Shown piece after piece: positions 60,423 to 64,000 of a DNA stretch of 64,000 nucleotides. The translations under genes and the position numbers were made by a program. Location: positions 124,001 through 188,000 of the forward strand of contig NZ_JBAMDD010000009.1 in NCBI RefSeq assembly GCF_036961565.1, in the 5' to 3' direction. A model generated the notes under the pieces. The model was not told the DNA's origin and did no database searches. It saw only the letters and a list, made by a program, of their open reading frames with translations. Source of the stretch: Chitinimonas sp036961565. Its GTDB lineage: Bacteria; Pseudomonadota; Gammaproteobacteria; Burkholderiales; Chitinimonadaceae. Position 1 is the stretch's first letter. Every line of letters begins with the position of its first letter.

Positions 60423-61742
60423 TTAGGACTTGCCACTCATGGGTAAATCGCTGTCGGATTCGGCCCGCCGGAAAGCACCGGGAAACTGCCGCCCATACCA
60501 GCCGCGTACCTCTTCATGGCCCAGTGCCAGAAACTCGCGGTAACGCGGTACCAGGAAATAACCAAAGGCAAAAACAAATTCAGCCAGGCCGAACACCACA
60601 TAGACCTCGCGCACCGGTATGGATGTCAGCGCAATGCCGGCCAAGCCTGGCCCCAGGGTGCCGGCGATCTGCATGACCATCATGCTGACTGCCACGATGC
60701 GGGCACGGAAATCCTCGGGTATGGCCAGCATGCGATGCGTCTGGCCTACCAGCATGACCATGGCCAGGCCCACTCCGGTTACGGCATAGCAGATCACCAG
60801 CAGGTAGGGGTTGTTGGTAAATCCAGCTAAAGCCAGTGCCAGCCCCTCCAGCATGATGCCGCCGATAGCAGCGCGATAGCGCCCAAGGTAGTCCGCCAGC
60901 CAAGCTGCCACGCCCAGTGCACCCGCCAGCATGCCTAGCGACAAAGCCGCCTCACAGGCCCCCAGCCAGGCGCCCGACAAGCCCAGTGACTGCACCTTGA
61001 GGGGCACCAGCATGCCCACCGCAGGCGTAAAGCAGACCATGACCAGAAAGGAAATCGCAATGCGACCTCGCTCTATGGGTATGCTCCAGGTAGCGCGCAG
61101 GCCAGCCCGTAAATCCCGCCACCAGCGCTTGGCGCCTCCTGCTCCCGGGTGCCTGGCAATGCTGGGAATACGCCAAGCCAGCATGGCTGCAGCCAGCACC
61201 ATCACCCAATGCAGCCACAATGCCGCAGCCGTGCCGGACACAGCCAGCGCGGTGCCACCCAGCACCGGCCCGATCAAACGGCCGAAGGCCTGGGCACTTT
61301 TCTGCAAGGCCAAGGCATCGGCAAAGCGTTCGGCCGGCACCAGGTCGGCCGCGATACTGAGCGATGCGGGCAGTATCAGCGACATGGCGATCACCGGCAA
61401 CGCTTCCAGCACGATGACAAGCCAGAGATGGTAGATGCCGAGCGTAGCCAGGGTAGCCATGACCGCGCCTTCGGCCGCGAAGATCAACAGACCCAAGGTA
61501 ATCAGCAAGCGCTTGCTGTAGCGGTCGCCCAAGGGCGACAGCAAAGGCATGGAGACAAAGGCGACGACCGCCTGCACCACCGCATACAACGCCAGATGGC
61601 CGGCGCCACCCTCGTGGACTATCCACCAGGGCACCGCTACGCGCGCCACCATCATGGCCAGCAGCATCAGTGCATCGCTGAGCAGCAATGCTCGAAAAGG
61701 CAGGCCAACCGCATCCAGGCGCTGCCGTAATCCATCCAGCAT
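60423..61742 (-). CDS. MFS transporter (second of a tandem pair)
   Basis: A 439-aa major-facilitator transporter, a close paralogue of the preceding gene product. It has MPLLSPLGDRYSKRLLI, LGACEAALSLGMLAGAL and EDFRARIVAVSMMVMQIAGTLGP in common order with the first. The gene sits 68 bp upstream of its partner and shares the strand; the weak ribosome binding site (ACCCCT) leaves the start at 61742 unproven. Tandem duplication with divergence suggests different substrates or a paired exporter. Confidence 0.82.
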   Translation of the reverse strand: MLDGLRQRLDAVGLPFRALLLSDALMLLAMMVARVAVPWWIVHEGGAGHLALYAVVQAVVAFVSMPLLSPLGDRYSKRLLITLGLLIFAAEGAVMATLATLGIYHLWLVIVLEALPVIAMSLILPASLSIAADLVPAERFADALALQKSAQAFGRLIGPVLGGTALAVSGTAAALWLHWVMVLAAAMLAWRIPSIARHPGAGGAKRWWRDLRAGLRATWSIPIERGRIAISFLVMVCFTPAVGMLVPLKVQSLGLSGAWLGACEAALSLGMLAGALGVAAWLADYLGRYRAAIGGIMLEGLALALAGFTNNPYLLVICYAVTGVGLAMVMLVGQTHRMLAIPEDFRARIVAVSMMVMQIAGTLGPGLAGIALTSIPVREVYVVFGLAEFVFAFGYFLVPRYREFLALGHEEVRGWYGRQFPGAFRRAESDSDLPMSGKS

Positions 61743-61880
61743 AGGGGTTTAATCCAGGCGGCATCGCCATGGCAGGCAATGCGAAATGTGGGTTGGCGAC
61801 TGTACACTGAATCGCCCTCCCCTCACATCCTCGGCGGCTACCTGCCCACCAGTAACCGGCACACGGCAGCCTGCTTGGCG

Positions 61881-63092
61881 CTAGCCCAGCATAGCCGCCA
61901 GCACTTCCACCGCCTCTCGCATCTGCGCCTCGGTATTCAGCAGATCCGGGCACAGGCGCAAGCCTGCGGCGCGGGCATCGCCATTGATACCTGCTGCCTT
62001 GAGCTGGCTCGCCAAGGCCATCGGGTCTGCATGAGGTATCGTGATGAAGGCGCCAGCCTCCTCCCCCACACCGAAGTGGCGAATGCCATGGGCTGTCAGC
62101 AGGCCCGACAGGTAGCCCTTTTGCTGCAAGGAGTAAGCCCTCAGCCTGGCCACGCCCAGTGCCGACACCAGGGCCAGGCCTGCACGGGCCTGGTAGAAGC
62201 CTAGCGGATTGAAAGTCGATTCCAGCCAGGCATCTCCACCCGCAGCGAATTCCGGTGGCATGGGCCGCCGGTAGGCGAAGGGCTCACGCTTGGCAAACCA
62301 GCCGGTATCCAGCGTGGTGTGGCCGGCATCCAGCATGGCTGGCGACACATACAGCCAGCACACGCCAGGCCCACCACGCAAATACTTGTAGCTACCAGCG
62401 ATCGCATAGTCCACGCCCAGCGCGGCCAGATCCAGCGGCAGCACGCCATAGCCATGGTACACATCTAGCAGTACCCGCACGCCACGCGCATGGGCCGCCG
62501 CAATCAGGCGGGGAATATCCTGCAAGACCTGCCCACTGGCAAAGAACACCTGTGACACCACTAACAGATCCATGCCATCAAGCCTGGCGATCAGCTCATC
62601 CACCTGTATCAGGCCCTGGGCATCCGGTGCCACCCAGTGCAGTTCGGCACGCCCCTGGGCGGCATACTGTTTCAGGATATGGTCTATGGAATCGAATTCG
62701 GCCTCGGTGCTGAGTACGCGCGGCGTGCCGGCATAGCTATTGAGCACAGCCCGCAGCCCCTGGCCCGCGCTGGTCTTGGGGACGATGCAATCGCCGCGCA
62801 CCGCACCCAGCAAATTGGCCGTTGCCACCCGCCAGGCTTCCATCTCAGACCACCACGGCCCCCAGGCATCATCCAACTGTGCAAACCAGGTAGCACTGCC
62901 TTCCGCCAGGTCGGCTGCCGTGGCATCCAATGGCCTGCCCAGTGAGTGATTGGCCAGGTAGATCTCATGGCTGTCTCTAGCCAGCACCTGCTTGAACAAG
63001 GGGTGGATATGCGCGGCCAGTGCCGGTTCAGACAATGGGCCATCGCCCAGTGCGGCGACAGCATGGGCAATGTGGGTGAGAGTGGCAGTCAT
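61881..63092 (-). CDS. Aminotransferase class V, kynureninase-like
   Basis: A PLP-dependent enzyme of 403 aa. The family pattern is seen in IYLANHSLGRPLDATAADL, the cofactor region LLVVSQVFFASGQVLQDIPR (cut), VLLDVYHGYGVLPLDLAALG and the PLP lysine in IAGSYKYLRGGPGVCWLYV, which is the kynureninase-type GSxKxLxGGPG motif. The DTGWFAKREPFAY loop also fits. The start at 63092 follows GGAG. The substrate (kynurenine or another C-S or C-C cleaved amino acid) is not determined. Confidence 0.8.
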   Translation of the reverse strand: MTATLTHIAHAVAALGDGPLSEPALAAHIHPLFKQVLARDSHEIYLANHSLGRPLDATAADLAEGSATWFAQLDDAWGPWWSEMEAWRVATANLLGAVRGDCIVPKTSAGQGLRAVLNSYAGTPRVLSTEAEFDSIDHILKQYAAQGRAELHWVAPDAQGLIQVDELIARLDGMDLLVVSQVFFASGQVLQDIPRLIAAAHARGVRVLLDVYHGYGVLPLDLAALGVDYAIAGSYKYLRGGPGVCWLYVSPAMLDAGHTTLDTGWFAKREPFAYRRPMPPEFAAGGDAWLESTFNPLGFYQARAGLALVSALGVARLRAYSLQQKGYLSGLLTAHGIRHFGVGEEAGAFITIPHADPMALASQLKAAGINGDARAAGLRLCPDLLNTEAQMREAVEVLAAMLG

Positions 63093-63243
63093 TCGGGCTC
63101 CGGTATAGAACCAATACCGGCAAAGCAGGGATACACCATGCCGGTATCGCAACAACCGCCAGGCAAGGTCAACTGATCGTCGTGCCATCCTGCGGATGGC
63201 GGGAATGGACGACGCTGCTGGCGGCTACGTGTAAGCCGCCATG

Positions 63244-64000
63244 CTATACGGAATGATGCAGGCCATGCACGGGGAGTGCATGGGGCATGCCGTAATCGCG
63301 TGCCTCTTCACCCCATATGCCTACCAGACTGACCTCGCCTGGCAAGGCTGCTGCACTGAGCGACTGCTGTATCGCATTGCCTGCCATCCTGACATCGCGC
63401 AAGGCCGGTTCAGGCAAGGGAGTGCCTGCCGGCGTAAACAAGCTGCATATCCAGGGCGTATCCAGCTGCTCTCCCTGGTCGCATACCACCCCTATCTCGC
63501 CACTTGCCAACTGTACGGCTGTACCCAAGGGATACAAGCCCATGGCACGAATGAAGTAGGAGGCAATCTGCACATCGTAGTACTCGCCATGGCTGATCAG
63601 CAGATCCCGCAGCACCGCCCTGGATTGCCCCCCCTGCCGCGTCTCGGGATGATCGGCATGAAAACAAAACAGATCCGCCAACGCAATCAACTGTGCCGCG
63701 TCCGATACCCCTCGCTCGCGCAAACGGTGGGCCGGATCACCACCTTCACGCAGAATATCGGCCTGGCGTGCACTTTCCAGCCAGCGCTGATCATGCACAC
63801 CCAGGCGTGGCAGCAGATCGCCCAGATCAGGCTGACGCAGGGCAAGTACAGATGACACTGTGCGCGGTGCCGCCTGCACATCGAGCTGCAAGCTCATGGC
63901 CGCCGCCAGCAAGGGCGCTTCGGCCTCCTCCAGTCCACCCATGCCACGCCATACCCGTAGCACCACGCAAGCGGTGTAGATGGCCTGCCGGGCAGCCTGC
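63244..64000 (-). CDS. Degenerate HD-domain phosphohydrolase-like protein, N-terminus outside the window
   Basis: The open frame runs through the right edge, so this is the C-terminal part. The readable text begins QAARQAIYTACVVLRVWRG and continues ALRQPDLGDLLPRLGVHDQRW, then ALADLFCFHADHPETRQG and a C-terminal region ending at a TAA near 63244. It resembles the HD-GYP-like cyclic-di-GMP phosphodiesterase family by its helical order, but the catalytic HD and GYP residues are not evident in this part. Role is therefore uncertain. Confidence 0.55.
   Translation of the reverse strand, partial: QAARQAIYTACVVLRVWRGMGGLEEAEAPLLAAAMSLQLDVQAAPRTVSSVLALRQPDLGDLLPRLGVHDQRWLESARQADILREGGDPAHRLRERGVSDAAQLIALADLFCFHADHPETRQGGQSRAVLRDLLISHGEYYDVQIASYFIRAMGLYPLGTAVQLASGEIGVVCDQGEQLDTPWICSLFTPAGTPLPEPALRDVRMAGNAIQQSLSAAALPGEVSLVGIWGEEARDYGMPHALPVHGLHHSV

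Noticed and set aside
1..64000. CRISPR arrays, tRNA or rRNA genes
   Set aside because: No regularly spaced repeats and no tRNA or rRNA signatures were seen other than the tmRNA; this was by eye, not by a covariance search.

Overview
The window looks like about 64 kb of chromosome from a GC-rich betaproteobacterium, probably Neisseriales or a Chitinimonas/Chitinivorax-like relative. The grounds are the tmRNA tag ANDESYALAA, the mtaD-ubiG-mupP and recJ/RpfE-like gene neighbourhoods, DUF1631 and two-domain PPK2 proteins, and GspA/GspB. The species assignment is inference; no rRNA or tRNA gene is present. Most of the window is densely packed core genome, with about 50 supported protein genes and one RNA gene.

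Layout. 1-8.2 kb: the tail of a GGDEF protein, then a minus-strand block with pyruvate kinase (with a HexR-type operator upstream), tadA, an orphan ABC substrate-binding protein, recN, nadK and a B12-type radical SAM protein. 8.4-16.7 kb: a plus-strand block with mnmC, mtaD, ubiG and a MupP/Gph phosphatase, followed by a translationally coupled trio (HAD-type protein, methyltransferase, glycosyltransferase fused to a methyltransferase-like domain). 16.8-19.6 kb: ssrA (tmRNA) and, directly behind it, a small lower-GC island carrying a YhcG/DUF1016 PDDEXK nuclease gene that overlaps an unrecognised gene; this is the main accessory locus. 19.6-25.3 kb (minus): Rieske protein, rlmB-recJ, an RpfE/phosphoglycerate-mutase-like protein and a PilZ-like protein. 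25.9-29.3 kb (plus): lolC, lolD, serB and an unknown 64-aa gene. 29.3-40.9 kb (minus): two alpha/beta hydrolases, a DUF1631 protein, a GNAT protein, a peroxide-defence run (oxyR, rubrerythrin, rubredoxin, rubredoxin reductase), rimO and a periplasmic binding protein. 41.1-46.7 kb (plus): polyphosphate:AMP phosphotransferase, a small secreted protein, a BaeSR-type two-component system and a di-heme peroxidase. 46.9-50.6 kb (minus): GspB, GspA and a FliD-C-like protein, with a 278-bp MITE-like element between the last two. 50.9-54.5 kb (plus): a giant VIT/VWA/DUF2135 protein and a small exported protein. 54.7-64 kb (minus): msrA, a TldE/TldD pair, an EamA exporter, two tandem MFS transporters, a kynureninase-like PLP enzyme, and an incomplete degenerate HD-domain protein running off the end.

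How the genes work together. Oxidative-stress functions are concentrated here: the oxyR/rubrerythrin/rubredoxin set, msrA, a di-heme peroxidase. RNA and ribosome modification is also well represented (tadA, mnmC, rlmB, rimO, ssrA). The best leads for something new are the ssrA-linked nuclease plus unknown-gene pair, the folded MITE-like element at 49.4 kb, the glycosyltransferase-methyltransferase fusion cluster, the small secreted protein ahead of the two-component system, and the CX4CX2C radical SAM protein. All functional calls rest on reading motifs by eye, without database searches.
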